DNA of 64,000 nt from contig NZ_JBFBVU010000011.1 in assembly GCF_040689105.1 (NCBI RefSeq), forward strand, positions 62,001 to 126,000. The letters are read 5' to 3'. This DNA comes from Meridianimarinicoccus marinus (GTDB taxonomy: Bacteria > Pseudomonadota > Alphaproteobacteria > Rhodobacterales > Rhodobacteraceae). The notes under the pieces were generated by a model. That model saw nothing but the letters and a program-made list of their open reading frames with translations. It was not told the origin of the DNA and did no database searches. Numbering within the stretch: the stretch's first letter is position 1; each line of letters begins with the position of its first letter. A program made the translations under genes and the position numbers. This document shows positions 35,807 through 44,529 of the stretch, piece by piece.

Positions 35807-36834
35807 TCTGCCTCCAACATGATCTTGCGCCCCTCCCGCGCCGATTTGTAGATCGCGGATTCAATCTCCATGACTGACAGATAGTCCGGGGCGAGGTTTT
35901 CCAACGGCGCACCGTCCAGAAGGCCAGAAACCACATGGGACTGCAAGGCGTGGACACAGTCGCCGCCGAAGCCGTCCCAAGTGTCGGGCGCCAGAAGGGT
36001 TTCGGTGTCGGACCCGCCAAAGCGGCGCAGGGAGACGGCGCCGTTGCCGGTCAGCGTCAGCGTGCCGTCGGTGCCTTCCACAAGCGACTCGCCCATGGTG
36101 CGGCGGGTGTTGTCGGCGTCATGATCCAGACAGCGGTTGCCGTCGAACAGGGCGCGCACCCCGCCGGGATGTTCGAACAGGACATAGCCTGCATCCTCGC
36201 CGGCGATGACCGGGTTGACCTTGCGCAGGTCGGCATAGACCGAGACGGGTTCGCCCAGCAGATACCGGAAGGTGTCGACCCAATGGACGCCGGTTTCGCG
36301 GATCAGGAACGGGTTCATCTGCTGAAAATAGGGCTGGCGATCCAGATAGGCGTGCGGGCCCTGGCCATCGCCGGGACGCAGGCGGAAGGTCACTTGCAGC
36401 ACCTCGCCCACCGCGCCGTCGTCGAGCGCGGCCTTGATCCGGCGATACCACGGCTGGAACCGGAAATTCTCGTGCACGATGATCCGGGCCCCGGCAGCCT
36501 CGGCCGCGGCGATGGCCTGTCTGGCCTCGGCCAGATCATTGCAGAAGGGCTTCTGGCAAATGATGGTCTTTATCCCCGCGTCCAGTGCGGTTCGGATCGC
36601 CGCGGCATGGGCCACGGGTGGCAGGATGATGTCCAGAACGTCGGGCCGCGTTTCGGCCAGCATCTGTGCCAGATCATCAAAGGCGGGCAGGCCGGTCTTG
36701 CGCGCCTTGTCGATGTGCCGGTTGTACGATCCTACCAGCGTCACCCGGTCGAGGCGCGCCCAGCTGTCATACTGGAACTGGCTGAAATAGCCCGCACCGG
36801 CGCAAGCGACTCTCAGGGGTTCGGGGGCGCTCAT
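35803..36834 (-). CDS. Gfo/Idh/MocA family oxidoreductase
   Basis: 343 residues. RVACAGAGYFSQFQYDSW is the NAD-binding loop, ICQKPFCNDLAEA is the EKP-type catalytic lysine region (here Q-K-P), and the C-terminal half has RETGVHWVDTFRYLLGEPVSV, the substrate-side Asp/His motif. Such enzymes oxidise or reduce sugars, inositols and their acids. Start chosen at 36834 (MSAPEPLRVACAG); open frame continues upstream without a plausible start. It is divergent from the TTT system 2 operon, so it probably handles the same substrate class. Confidence 0.88.
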   Translation of the reverse strand: MSAPEPLRVACAGAGYFSQFQYDSWARLDRVTLVGSYNRHIDKARKTGLPAFDDLAQMLAETRPDVLDIILPPVAHAAAIRTALDAGIKTIICQKPFCNDLAEARQAIAAAEAAGARIIVHENFRFQPWYRRIKAALDDGAVGEVLQVTFRLRPGDGQGPHAYLDRQPYFQQMNPFLIRETGVHWVDTFRYLLGEPVSVYADLRKVNPVIAGEDAGYVLFEHPGGVRALFDGNRCLDHDADNTRRTMGESLVEGTDGTLTLTGNGAVSLRRFGGSDTETLLAPDTWDGFGGDCVHALQSHVVSGLLDGAPLENLAPDYLSVMEIESAIYKSAREGRKIMLEAE

Positions 36835-36931
36835 GCGGTGCGGCCCTCGCGGGCGGCGTTTCGGGTCGGTCGCATCATTCTTGATTCCTCCGGGATCTGT
36901 GCGGCAATTACCAGCCCGCCGCAAACAGTGT

Positions 36932-36960
36932 TTGACAACGTGTAATTTAATGCATACGCA
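36932..36960 (+). promoter_or_regulatory. Candidate promoter/operator upstream of TTT system 2
   Basis: An exact TTGACA at 36932-36937 stands in the AT-rich middle of the divergent gap 36835-37004. At 36951-36960 lies TGCATACGCA, an imperfect palindrome (TGC-R-TA-Y-GCA) of the kind bound by FCD-type GntR proteins. The -10 is weak and coincides with that palindrome. Both assignments are tentative. Confidence 0.35.
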
Positions 36961-37004
36961 AATGAACGCAATGCAAAACACACAACTGTCGGGAGGACGT
37001 GTTG

Positions 37005-38012
37005 ATGAAGAAGATGTTTGGAACGTTGGCGGGGGCTGCCCTGCTGGCCGCAGTGGGGACTTCCCCGGTGGCGGCACAGGACTATCCCTATCGTGACATC
37101 ACCACCGCAGTGGTCTGGGGTGCCGGTGGCGGCACCGACACCATCAACCGCATGATCATGGCCGAGATGGAAAAGCATCTGCCGGTGTCGATCAATGTGA
37201 TCAACCAGACCGGCGGCGTCGCCGGATCGAATGGGATGGTCTACGTGATGAACCAGCCCGACGACGGCTATACGCTGGTCGGGCTGTCGGAATCCAATGT
37301 GACCGCCGCCGTGCAGGGCGGCTGGGACAAGAAGTTCGACTACTGGTATCCGTTCATCGTCGGCGGCTCGCCCGATCTGATCTCGGTACCGGCCAACAGC
37401 CCCTATTCGACGCTGGAAGAGCTGGTCGCGGCTGCCAAGGCCGCGCCGGGCTCGATCCCTGCCGCCGCCTCAGGCGCCGGGTCGATCCACCACCTGAACC
37501 TGTTGGCCATCGAGAAAGGTTCGGGCACCACCTTCAAGTTCGTGCCCTACAAGGGCTCCGCACCGGGTCAGGAAGCTGCCATTGCGGGCGAAGTTGCGCT
37601 GGTCGTGACCTCGCTGGCCGAACAGGCACCGCTGATCGCCGGGGGCGAATTGAAGCCGCTGGCCATGCTGACCCCGGAAACCGCCGAGATCGCGGGCATG
37701 ACCGTGCCGTCGGCCTTCGACATCTACGACGGGCTGGACGCCTATTTGCCGCTGAAACAGGCCATCGGCTTTGCCGTGCACAACTCGGCGTCGGATGATG
37801 TGAAATCCACGCTGACTGAGGCCTTCAACGCCGCCATGGCGGGCGAGGCTGTCGCCGAATGGGCCGCGGCCAACAACTATGACATCGGTGGCCAGTCCGG
37901 GGCCGAGGCGCAGGCGCTGTTCGAAAAGCTGGAAGCCAACTTTGCCTACACGCTGCAGGATCTGGGTGTAGCCACCGTGGACCCGGCCTCGCTGGGCATC
38001 GAGAAGCCCTGA
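37005..38012 (+). CDS. tctC: TctC family substrate-binding protein (TTT system 2)
   Basis: 335 residues with signal peptide MKKMFGTLAGAALLAAVGTSPVAAQ. Family segments: YPYRDITTAVVWGAGGGTDTINRMI, INQTGGVAGSNGMVYVMNQPDDGYTLVG and AAASGAGSIHHLNLLAIEK. The start at 37005 is fixed by GGGAGG eight bases upstream; GTG and TTG codons just before it are in frame but too close. It is the first gene of a long operon ending with OtnK-type kinase, so the ligand is probably the acid sugar degraded by that operon. Confidence 0.93.
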   Translation: MKKMFGTLAGAALLAAVGTSPVAAQDYPYRDITTAVVWGAGGGTDTINRMIMAEMEKHLPVSINVINQTGGVAGSNGMVYVMNQPDDGYTLVGLSESNVTAAVQGGWDKKFDYWYPFIVGGSPDLISVPANSPYSTLEELVAAAKAAPGSIPAAASGAGSIHHLNLLAIEKGSGTTFKFVPYKGSAPGQEAAIAGEVALVVTSLAEQAPLIAGGELKPLAMLTPETAEIAGMTVPSAFDIYDGLDAYLPLKQAIGFAVHNSASDDVKSTLTEAFNAAMAGEAVAEWAAANNYDIGGQSGAEAQALFEKLEANFAYTLQDLGVATVDPASLGIEKP

Positions 38013-38033
38013 TCGACCTGCAATCGCAACGAC

Positions 38034-38059
38034 GTGGGGGCGCCGATGTGCGCCCCCAC
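38034..38059. promoter_or_regulatory. GC hairpin between tctC and tctB (TTT system 2)
   Basis: A perfect 10-base-pair stem, GTGGGGGCGC with GCGCCCCCAC, around the loop CGATGT. It sits 21 bases after the tctC stop and 23 bases before the tctB start, with no T-tract behind it. Confidence 0.75.
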
Positions 38060-38082
38060 TGACAGGCCGGGAGGGGCCAGGT

Positions 38083-38832
38083 TTGGAACCCAGTGACGAC
38101 AAGAGCATCATGCGCGCCCGCGACTTCTGGGCGGCCCTCATCCTGATGGCCGTTTCGGTCTTCTTCCTGTGGCGCACGGCGGATATTCCGCTGTTCAACA
38201 CCACGCAGGGCGGGGTGGCCGGAGTGGCATGGTACAACTCTGCCGCCATCGTGCCGCTTGGCATCTTTCTGGCCATGCTGGTGCTGTCGGTGGTGCTGCT
38301 GGTCGTGGCCATCCGGGCCGGTGGCGCGCAACGGGCGCTGACCTCGGCCGGACTGGGCTGGGACCGCGCCGAGGCGCTGCGTTTTGCGACGCTGGCGGTG
38401 ATCTTCCTGTCCTATATCGCGGCATTGGTGCCGCGCGTGGATTTCATCATCTGTTCGGGGCTGCTGATCACCGCGCTGATTTATGGCTATCACGAGGGGC
38501 ACACCCGGCGCATGGTATTGGCCGCCGGGGTCATGGCCCTGGCCGGAATCGCCGCGCTGGTCCTGCATTTTCCGCAATCGGAATGGAGCGCGCATGGCGA
38601 TGACTGGATCGCGCTGGCGCTGTGGATCGGGCTGACCTGCTGGATGCTGTGGACCGGCCACCGGTCGCGGGTGTTCCGCATCACCCCGTGGATCGCCATC
38701 GGCGCGCCGCTGATCCTGGTCTGCGCCATGGCCTTCGGCTTTCGCCAGAACGTGCCGAACCGGAGCGGGCTGATCTTTTCGAAGATCGAATACCACTATT
38801 ACGTGACTCTTCGACCGCTCTGGAGAACCTGA
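38083..38832 (+). CDS. tctB: TctB family small permease (TTT system 2)
   Basis: 249 residues, longer than the usual 150-190. The TTG at 38083 is chosen because GGGAGGGG ends eight bases before it; an ATG at 38110 has no such site. Hydrophobic helices are at FWAALILMAVSVFFLW, SAAIVPLGIFLAMLVLSVVLLVVAI, FATLAVIFLSYIAALV, IICSGLLITALIYGY and two more after residue 140 (IALALWIGLTCWMLW, IAIGAPLILVCAMAF), giving six or seven rather than four. It pairs with the TctA encoded next. Confidence 0.82.
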   Translation: MEPSDDKSIMRARDFWAALILMAVSVFFLWRTADIPLFNTTQGGVAGVAWYNSAAIVPLGIFLAMLVLSVVLLVVAIRAGGAQRALTSAGLGWDRAEALRFATLAVIFLSYIAALVPRVDFIICSGLLITALIYGYHEGHTRRMVLAAGVMALAGIAALVLHFPQSEWSAHGDDWIALALWIGLTCWMLWTGHRSRVFRITPWIAIGAPLILVCAMAFGFRQNVPNRSGLIFSKIEYHYYVTLRPLWRT

Positions 38833-38833
38833 A

Positions 38834-40345
38834 GTGGAATTCGTCCTTTCTCAACTGGCAGGCTTCGGCGGGGCCTTCGCGGCGCTGGTGGTCGATCCGC
38901 TGACCTATGTCTATCTTGTGACCTCGGTCTTCCTGGGGATCACCTTCGGCGCGCTGCCGGGACTGACGGCCACCCTTGCGGTGACCATCCTGACCGGCTT
39001 TTTCGGCAACAAGATCCCACTGGACTATTCCCTGATTGCCCTGCTGGGGGCCTATGTCGGGGCGATCTACGGCGGTTCCTACCCCTCGATCCTGCTGAAC
39101 ATTCCCGGCACGGCGGCCAGTGCGGCCACGGCCATGGACGGGCATCCGCTGGCCAAGGCGGGCCGGGGCGGCGAGGCCTTGGGCCTGACCACCACGGCCA
39201 GTTTCATCGGCACGCTGATCGGCACCTTCGCGCTGCTGGTCTTCGTCTGGGCGCTGCTGCTGGTGTCCAAGAACATCGCCAGCCCGGAAAAGGCCCTGCT
39301 GGCCCTGTTTGGCATCCTGCTGTCGGGCACGCTGATGAGCGAGGATCTGGTCATCAAGGGCTGGATTGCCGGGCTGATCGGTCTGGCCATGGCCATGGTC
39401 GGCATGGACCCGCTGCTGTCCGAGCCACGCTATACCTTCGGCTGGTCCTACATGATGTCGGGCTTCCAGGTGGTGCCGGTGCTGATGGGCGCCTTCGCGG
39501 TACCGCAGATCATCGAAGGGCTGCGCCATGCCGATGTGGGCAAGCTGGTGCAATTCCGCGACCGGATCCTGCCCAATCTGGCGACCGTGCGCCGTTACCT
39601 GCCGACGATCACCCGGTCTGGCGTGATCGGCACCGGAGTCGGTGCATTGCCCGGCGTGGGCGAGGATGTGGCGGGCTGGGTCAGCTACGGCGTCGGCAAG
39701 ACCGTCTCGAAGGATGGCAAGAACTTCGGCAAGGGCTCGCTTGAGGGGCTGCTGTCGGCGGAAACCGCCAACAACGCCTGCATCGGCGGCGCGCTGATCC
39801 CGCTGCTGGTGCTGGGCATTCCCGGCTCGCCCCCTGCCGCAGCCCTGATGGGCGCCTTCAAGATCAACAACGTCATTCCCGGCCCGACCATCGACCCGGC
39901 GATCATCCTGCGCGTGGTGGCGATCCTGGTGCTGGCGTCTTTCACCATGTTCCTGATGGGGCTGTTCACGGCGCGGGTCTTCATCCGCATCCTGCGCATC
40001 CCGCAGACCGTGTTCCTGCCGGTCGTCATGGTGCTGACCACCATCGGATCCTTCAGCGTCGGCGGCGGCATCAACGATCTCTACCTGATGCTGGGCGTCG
40101 GATTCGTGGCCTATTTCATGAACATGCTGGCCTTTCCCATCGCCCCGCTTGTGATAGGCGTGATCCTGGGCGGGCTGTTCGACGAGACCTTCCGCAGGTC
40201 GCTGTTCCTGTCGGACGGGGATCTGTCGGTCTTCGTGTCCCGGCCCGGTGCGGCGATCCTGCTGGCGCTGAACGTCGCGCTGATCCTGAGCCAGATCCCA
40301 TTTGTGCAGCGCGCCTTCGGGCGGCTGAAGCGGAGGACCGCCTGA
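38834..40345 (+). CDS. tctA: Tripartite tricarboxylate transporter large permease (TTT system 2)
   Basis: 503 residues from a GTG right after the tctB stop. TctA signatures: GALPGLTATLAVTILTGFF, YGGSYPSILLNIPGTAASAATAMDGHPLA, GALPGVGEDVAGWVSYGVGK and SAETANNACIGGALIPLLVLGIPG. The third position of the NIPG-type loop is conserved with the other two TctA proteins in the window, but overall the three differ clearly, so they are not recent copies. TGATG overlap couples it to the downstream ABM gene. Confidence 0.94.
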   Translation: MEFVLSQLAGFGGAFAALVVDPLTYVYLVTSVFLGITFGALPGLTATLAVTILTGFFGNKIPLDYSLIALLGAYVGAIYGGSYPSILLNIPGTAASAATAMDGHPLAKAGRGGEALGLTTTASFIGTLIGTFALLVFVWALLLVSKNIASPEKALLALFGILLSGTLMSEDLVIKGWIAGLIGLAMAMVGMDPLLSEPRYTFGWSYMMSGFQVVPVLMGAFAVPQIIEGLRHADVGKLVQFRDRILPNLATVRRYLPTITRSGVIGTGVGALPGVGEDVAGWVSYGVGKTVSKDGKNFGKGSLEGLLSAETANNACIGGALIPLLVLGIPGSPPAAALMGAFKINNVIPGPTIDPAIILRVVAILVLASFTMFLMGLFTARVFIRILRIPQTVFLPVVMVLTTIGSFSVGGGINDLYLMLGVGFVAYFMNMLAFPIAPLVIGVILGGLFDETFRRSLFLSDGDLSVFVSRPGAAILLALNVALILSQIPFVQRAFGRLKRRTA

Positions 40346-40635
40346 TGTACGCCGTAACCGTCACCTTCACCATCGCCGCCGGACGGATGCCCGAATTCCT
40401 GCCGCAGATGGTTGCCAACGCGCAGACCTCGCTGAACAACGAACAGGGGTGCCAGTTGTTCGACGTCTGCACCGATCCCGATCTGCCCGACACGGTGTTC
40501 CTGTACGAGCTTTACGACGATCGCGCGGCCTTTGACGCGCATCTGCACAGCGCCCATTTCAAGGCCTTCGATGCCGCGGTGGCCGAGATGATCGCCGTCA
40601 AGCAGGTGCGGTGCTTCGCCGAGGTGCGCTCATGA
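40345..40635 (+). CDS. Antibiotic biosynthesis monooxygenase (ABM/YgiN-like) domain protein
   Basis: 96 residues, one dimeric alpha/beta ferredoxin-like ABM domain: YAVTVTFTIAAGRMPEFLPQM, EQGCQLFDVCTDPDLPDTVFLYELYDDRAAFDAHLHSAHF. Members oxidise quinols without cofactors or act as small isomerases; several sugar-acid operons carry one with no proven role. It overlaps both neighbours (TGATG with tctA, ATGA with the MBL gene). Confidence 0.87.
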   Translation: MYAVTVTFTIAAGRMPEFLPQMVANAQTSLNNEQGCQLFDVCTDPDLPDTVFLYELYDDRAAFDAHLHSAHFKAFDAAVAEMIAVKQVRCFAEVRS

Positions 40636-41429
40636 GCAGTTGGGAAATCCACGCCATCAAATACGCCGACCGAAATGCGCGGGTGCGCGGCGACAGCTTC
40701 GTCTTCGACGACAATCACGACGCGCCGCATCCGATGGATTACTTCATGTGGCTGCTGCGGCGCGGCGAGGAAGTCATCCTCGTCGACACCGGTTATGACG
40801 ATGCCGAGGCTGCGGCCCGCGCCCGCCCGATCCGGCTGGATCCGGTGGTCGCCCTGGCTCCTCTGGGCGTGCGCCCCGATCAGATCACCAAGGTGATCGT
40901 CACGCATCTGCATTATGACCACGCCGGCGGGCTGCGACTATTTCCCAATGCGACCCTGCACATGCAGGCCGCCGAAATGGCCTATGCCACGGGGCCTTGC
41001 ATGTGCCACGACACCCTGCGGATGCCTTTTACGGCGGACCATGTCTGCGAGGCGGTCACGCGGCTGTTCTCGGGGCAGGTGGTGTTTCACGACGGCGACG
41101 GGCAAGTGGCCGAGGGCGTCACGGTGCATCGCATTGGCGGCCACAGCCGGGGCCTTCAGGCGGTGCGCGTGCGGACCGAAAGCGGCTGGATGGTGCTGGC
41201 CTCGGACGCGGCGCATTTCTATGAAAACCTGTTTGCCCGCAAGCCGTTCCCGATCGTGGTGGACGTGCAAGACATGCTGGACGGGTTCGACCGCCTTCTA
41301 GGGCTGGCTAGCCGTCCCGAGTTGATCATCCCCGGCCATGACCCGCTGGTGTGCAAGCTGTTTGCCCCCGGCGTGGCCGATCACATCCGCCGTCTCGATC
41401 CCGGCCCCACCGGGAAGGTGCCGCGATGA
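40632..41429 (+). CDS. MBL-fold hydrolase, N-acyl-homoserine-lactonase-like
   Basis: 265 residues from the ATG at 40632. Zinc ligands are in THLHYDHAGG (His92, His94, Asp96, His97), GGHSRG, ASDAAHFYENL and IPGHDP. The spacing and the N-terminal DYFMWLLRRGEEVILVDTGY are those of the AHL-lactonase branch. In this operon a sugar-lactone ring-opening role is more plausible than quorum quenching, because it lies between a carboxylate transporter and acid-sugar enzymes. Coupled by ATGA at both ends. Confidence 0.88.
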   Translation: MSSWEIHAIKYADRNARVRGDSFVFDDNHDAPHPMDYFMWLLRRGEEVILVDTGYDDAEAAARARPIRLDPVVALAPLGVRPDQITKVIVTHLHYDHAGGLRLFPNATLHMQAAEMAYATGPCMCHDTLRMPFTADHVCEAVTRLFSGQVVFHDGDGQVAEGVTVHRIGGHSRGLQAVRVRTESGWMVLASDAAHFYENLFARKPFPIVVDVQDMLDGFDRLLGLASRPELIIPGHDPLVCKLFAPGVADHIRRLDPGPTGKVPR

Positions 41430-42073
41430 CCGAGGAGGCCCGCCTGCGCGAGGACATCTGCCGCATTGCCAAGTCGCTGTTCGACCGTGGCCTGACCTGC
41501 GGCGCCTCGGGGAACATCTCGGCGCGGCTGTCGGATGGCACCCTGCTGATGACGCCCACCGGAAGCTCGATGGGGTTTCTGGACCCGGCGCGGATCAGCC
41601 GGCTGGATGCGGACATGCGGCTGCTGTCGGGCGATCCGCCGACCAAGGAAATTCCGCTGCACAGCGCATTCTACGAGACACGGCAGCAGACCGGCGCGGT
41701 GGTGCATCTGCATTCGACGCATTCGGTGGCCCTGTCGATGCTGCCCGATACCGACGCCGACAACATGCTGCCCGCGCTGACGCCCTACGGGATCATGCGG
41801 CTGGGCAAGGTGCGCCGATTGCCCTTCATCCTGCCCGGCGATCCGGCGATGGGGGAGGCCGTGCGCGGGCTGGCGGGCAAACGCTCGGCGGTGGTGCTGG
41901 CCAATCACGGCCCGGTGGTGGCGGGCAAGGATGTCTGGGCCGCGACCTATGCCATCGAGGAACTGGAAGAAACCGCGCGGCTGGCGTTGCTGACGCGCGG
42001 CTGCGGAGCGGTCGGGCTGACCGACGCTCAGATCCAAACCGTCGTCCGCAGGTTCGACATTGACTGGGAATGA
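41426..42073 (+). CDS. Class II aldolase-fold decarboxylase, OtnC-like
   Basis: 215 residues. Residues 27-35 (ASGNISARL) and the metal ligands His94 and His96 (VVHLHSTHS) and His161 (LANHGPVVAG), with Glu75 as acid (KEIPLHSAFY), define the class II aldolase/epimerase fold. OtnC members decarboxylate 3-oxo-tetronate 4-phosphate to dihydroxyacetone phosphate. The presence of an OtnK-type kinase two genes on supports that reaction here. It overlaps the MBL gene by ATGA. An L-fuculose-phosphate-aldolase-like role is the alternative. Confidence 0.85.
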   Translation: MTEEARLREDICRIAKSLFDRGLTCGASGNISARLSDGTLLMTPTGSSMGFLDPARISRLDADMRLLSGDPPTKEIPLHSAFYETRQQTGAVVHLHSTHSVALSMLPDTDADNMLPALTPYGIMRLGKVRRLPFILPGDPAMGEAVRGLAGKRSAVVLANHGPVVAGKDVWAATYAIEELEETARLALLTRGCGAVGLTDAQIQTVVRRFDIDWE

Positions 42074-42086
42074 AAGGGAGGGCCGC

Positions 42087-43208
42087 ATGACCACGAAGGC
42101 TCGGATTGCGCTGATCAAGGGGGACGGGATCGGCATCGATGTGGCCGCCGCCGCCATGCAGGTGGCCATGGTGGCCTGCGAACACGCCGGGGCGCCGGCG
42201 CTGGATTTTGACGAGATCCGGGCCGGGGCCGGGTATTTCGCCGAAACCGGGCAGGATATCGAACCGGGCGGAGAGCAGCGTGCCGGAGAGGCCGATGCGA
42301 TCTTCCTGGGCGCCATCGGGCTGCCGGCGATCCGTCACGAGGACGGCACCGAGATCTCGCCGCATCTGCGTCTTCGGGATCGCTATGGACTGTATGCGGG
42401 CATCCGCCCGGTGCGCGCCTATCCCAATGCGCCGCAGCGTCTGGCCGATCCGCGAGCCGCCGGGCTGGATCTGATCATCCTGCGCGAAAGCACCGAAGGG
42501 TTGTTCTATTCCGCCGCCGCCCACAAGCGCGCCGAGGTGATCGGTGACAGCGAGGTGCGTGAAACCCTGCGCATCACCCGCCCCACCACCGAAAAGCTGC
42601 ACCGCTTCGCTTTCCGTCTGGCTGAAAAGCGCCGCGCGCGCGGAAAACGGGCGCGGCTGACCTGTGTGGACAAGGCCAATGTCTTCACCTCGATGGCGTT
42701 CTTCCGCAAGATCTTCGACGAGATCGCCCGCGACCATCCCGATACCGAGATCGGCTACAACTACGTTGATGCGCAGGCGCTGGATCTGGTGCGGCGGCCG
42801 TGGGAGTTCGACATCCTGGTGATGGAGAACATGTTCGGCGACATCCTGTCGGATCTGGCCGGCGGTCTGGTCGGCGGCATGGGCATGGCCGCCTGCGCCG
42901 AGATCGGCGACAGCACCGGGTTGTTCCAGCCCGCCCACGGCAGCGCCCCCGACATCATGGGGCAGGACAAGGCCAACCCGCTGGCCGCGATCCTCAGCGC
43001 CGGGCTGATGCTGGACTATCTGGCCGAGAAGACCGGGGTGGCGGCCTATGGGCGGGCGGCAGAGCTGGTGGACCGGGCGGTGGACGTGGGCTTTGCCAGG
43101 AACCGGCTGCGCCCGATGGAGTTTGGCGGCGACATGGGCACGATTGCCGTCACCGCCGAGATCCTGTCGCAGATCGCCACCGCAACCGAAACCCAGGCAG
43201 CGGGCTGA
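42087..43208 (+). CDS. Isocitrate/isopropylmalate dehydrogenase family enzyme
   Basis: 373 residues. The beta-decarboxylating dehydrogenase fold is clear: IALIKGDGIGIDV at the start, LRESTEGLFYS (residues 132-142, with the catalytic Tyr), VDKANVF (Lys196) and ENMFGDILSDLAGG (residues 247-260, metal aspartates 252 and 256), then QPAHGSAPDI. It is nearer to the tartrate/malate dehydrogenase (TtuC/DmlA) side than to LeuB. In this operon it probably oxidises the hydroxy-acid before phosphorylation. The ATG at 42087 follows AAAGGGAGGG; the frame is open upstream to a TTG at 42060. Confidence 0.9.
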   Translation: MTTKARIALIKGDGIGIDVAAAAMQVAMVACEHAGAPALDFDEIRAGAGYFAETGQDIEPGGEQRAGEADAIFLGAIGLPAIRHEDGTEISPHLRLRDRYGLYAGIRPVRAYPNAPQRLADPRAAGLDLIILRESTEGLFYSAAAHKRAEVIGDSEVRETLRITRPTTEKLHRFAFRLAEKRRARGKRARLTCVDKANVFTSMAFFRKIFDEIARDHPDTEIGYNYVDAQALDLVRRPWEFDILVMENMFGDILSDLAGGLVGGMGMAACAEIGDSTGLFQPAHGSAPDIMGQDKANPLAAILSAGLMLDYLAEKTGVAAYGRAAELVDRAVDVGFARNRLRPMEFGGDMGTIAVTAEILSQIATATETQAAG

Positions 43209-43235
43209 CCACCCTTTGATCCCGCAGGAGACAAC

Positions 43236-44507
43236 ATGACCGTAGTTCTGGGCGCCATCGCCGATGATTTCACCGGGGCCACCGATCTGGCCAACACGCT
43301 GGTGAAGGAGGGCATGCGGGTGGTGCAGGTCATCGGTGTGCCGGATGCGGACACCGATGTGGGCGATGCGCAGGCCGTTGTGGTCGCGCTGAAGTCCCGC
43401 ACCGCGCCGGTGGACCAAGCCGTCAGCCAATCACTGCAAGCACTGGACTGGCTGCGCGGGCAGGGTGCGGAACAGATACTGTTCAAATACTGCTCGACCT
43501 TCGATTCCACCGAACACGGCAACATCGGCCCGGTCACCGATGCCCTGCGTGCGGCGCTGGACACCGATTTCGCGCTGGTCTGCCCGGCCTTTCCGGCCAA
43601 TGGGCGCACGATCTATCAGGGGCATCTGTTCGTCGGCGATCAACTGCTGTCGGACAGCCCGATGAAGAACCACCCGCTGACGCCGATGCGGGATGCCAAC
43701 CTGTTGCGTTTGATGGATGCGCAAAGCACCGGCCGCGCCGGGCTGATCGGGCTGGGCGATGTCATGGCCGGGCCCGAGGCGATCTTGGCGCGGATCGAGG
43801 CATTGCGACAGGCCGGCATCCATCACGGTGTCGCCGACGCGGTGCGGGACGAGGATTTGCGTGCCATCGGGCGCGCCGCGGCCCGGCATGTGCTGGTCAC
43901 CGGCGGCTCGGGCATCGCCATGGGCCTGCCTGACAACCTGCGGGCGCAGGGTCGGCTGGATCCGGCGGCCCCCACGGTCACGCCCGGCGTTGCGGGCCGG
44001 GCGGTGGTTTTGGCGGGCAGTTGTTCCGAGGCCACCCGCGGTCAGATCGCGGCGGTGCGCGACCTGTGGCCGGTGCGAAAGCTGGACGTGGATAGGATTG
44101 CCGCCGGGCAGGACGTGGTGGGCGAAATGCTGGACTGGGCGTGCGCCCAACCGGACGGCGCCCCGATCTTGATCTATGGCTCTGCCGATCCCGAAGAAGT
44201 CCGGCGCACGCAGGCGAAATACGGTGTCACGCGTGCGGGAGAGATGGTCGAGGATGCCCTCGGGCGCATCGCCACCGGGCTGCACGCGGCAGGGTTTGCG
44301 CGCATGGTGGTGGCCGGGGGCGAAACCTCGGGTGCTGTCGTATCTGCGCTTGGCGTCACCGCGCTGCGCATTGGCCCCGAGATCGCCACGGGTGTGCCAT
44401 GGACCGAAGCCGTGGGTGGCACACCGTTGGCACTGGCCCTGAAGTCGGGCAATTTCGGCGGCCCGGCGTTTTTCGACGACGCATTCGCGGTTCTGGATCA
44501 GGTCTGA
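43236..44507 (+). CDS. Four-carbon acid sugar kinase (DUF1537), OtnK-like
   Basis: 423 residues with both DUF1537 halves. The N-terminal half has GAIADDFTGATDLANTL (ADDFTGATD motif), ILFKYCSTFDSTEHGNIGPV and CPAFPANGRTIYQGHLFV. The C-terminal nucleotide half has VLAGSCSEATRGQI and VVAGGETSGAVVSALGV. OtnK proteins phosphorylate 3-oxo-tetronates; related kinases act on threonate, erythronate and 3-oxo-isoapionate. It is the last gene of the operon begun by tctC, so its product feeds the OtnC-like decarboxylase. Confidence 0.92.
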   Translation: MTVVLGAIADDFTGATDLANTLVKEGMRVVQVIGVPDADTDVGDAQAVVVALKSRTAPVDQAVSQSLQALDWLRGQGAEQILFKYCSTFDSTEHGNIGPVTDALRAALDTDFALVCPAFPANGRTIYQGHLFVGDQLLSDSPMKNHPLTPMRDANLLRLMDAQSTGRAGLIGLGDVMAGPEAILARIEALRQAGIHHGVADAVRDEDLRAIGRAAARHVLVTGGSGIAMGLPDNLRAQGRLDPAAPTVTPGVAGRAVVLAGSCSEATRGQIAAVRDLWPVRKLDVDRIAAGQDVVGEMLDWACAQPDGAPILIYGSADPEEVRRTQAKYGVTRAGEMVEDALGRIATGLHAAGFARMVVAGGETSGAVVSALGVTALRIGPEIATGVPWTEAVGGTPLALALKSGNFGGPAFFDDAFAVLDQV

Positions 44508-44529
44508 GCCGGCACCCTGTCCATGCCGG

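Noticed and set aside
40632..41429. Quorum-quenching AHL lactonase as the call for the MBL gene
   Set aside because: The fold fits, but its position in a carboxylate/acid-sugar operon with start-stop overlaps favours a sugar-lactone or related substrate.
41826..43430. 534-codon minus-strand open frame
   Set aside because: Antisense to the OtnC-like and IPMDH-like genes, which have strong motifs and ribosome sites.
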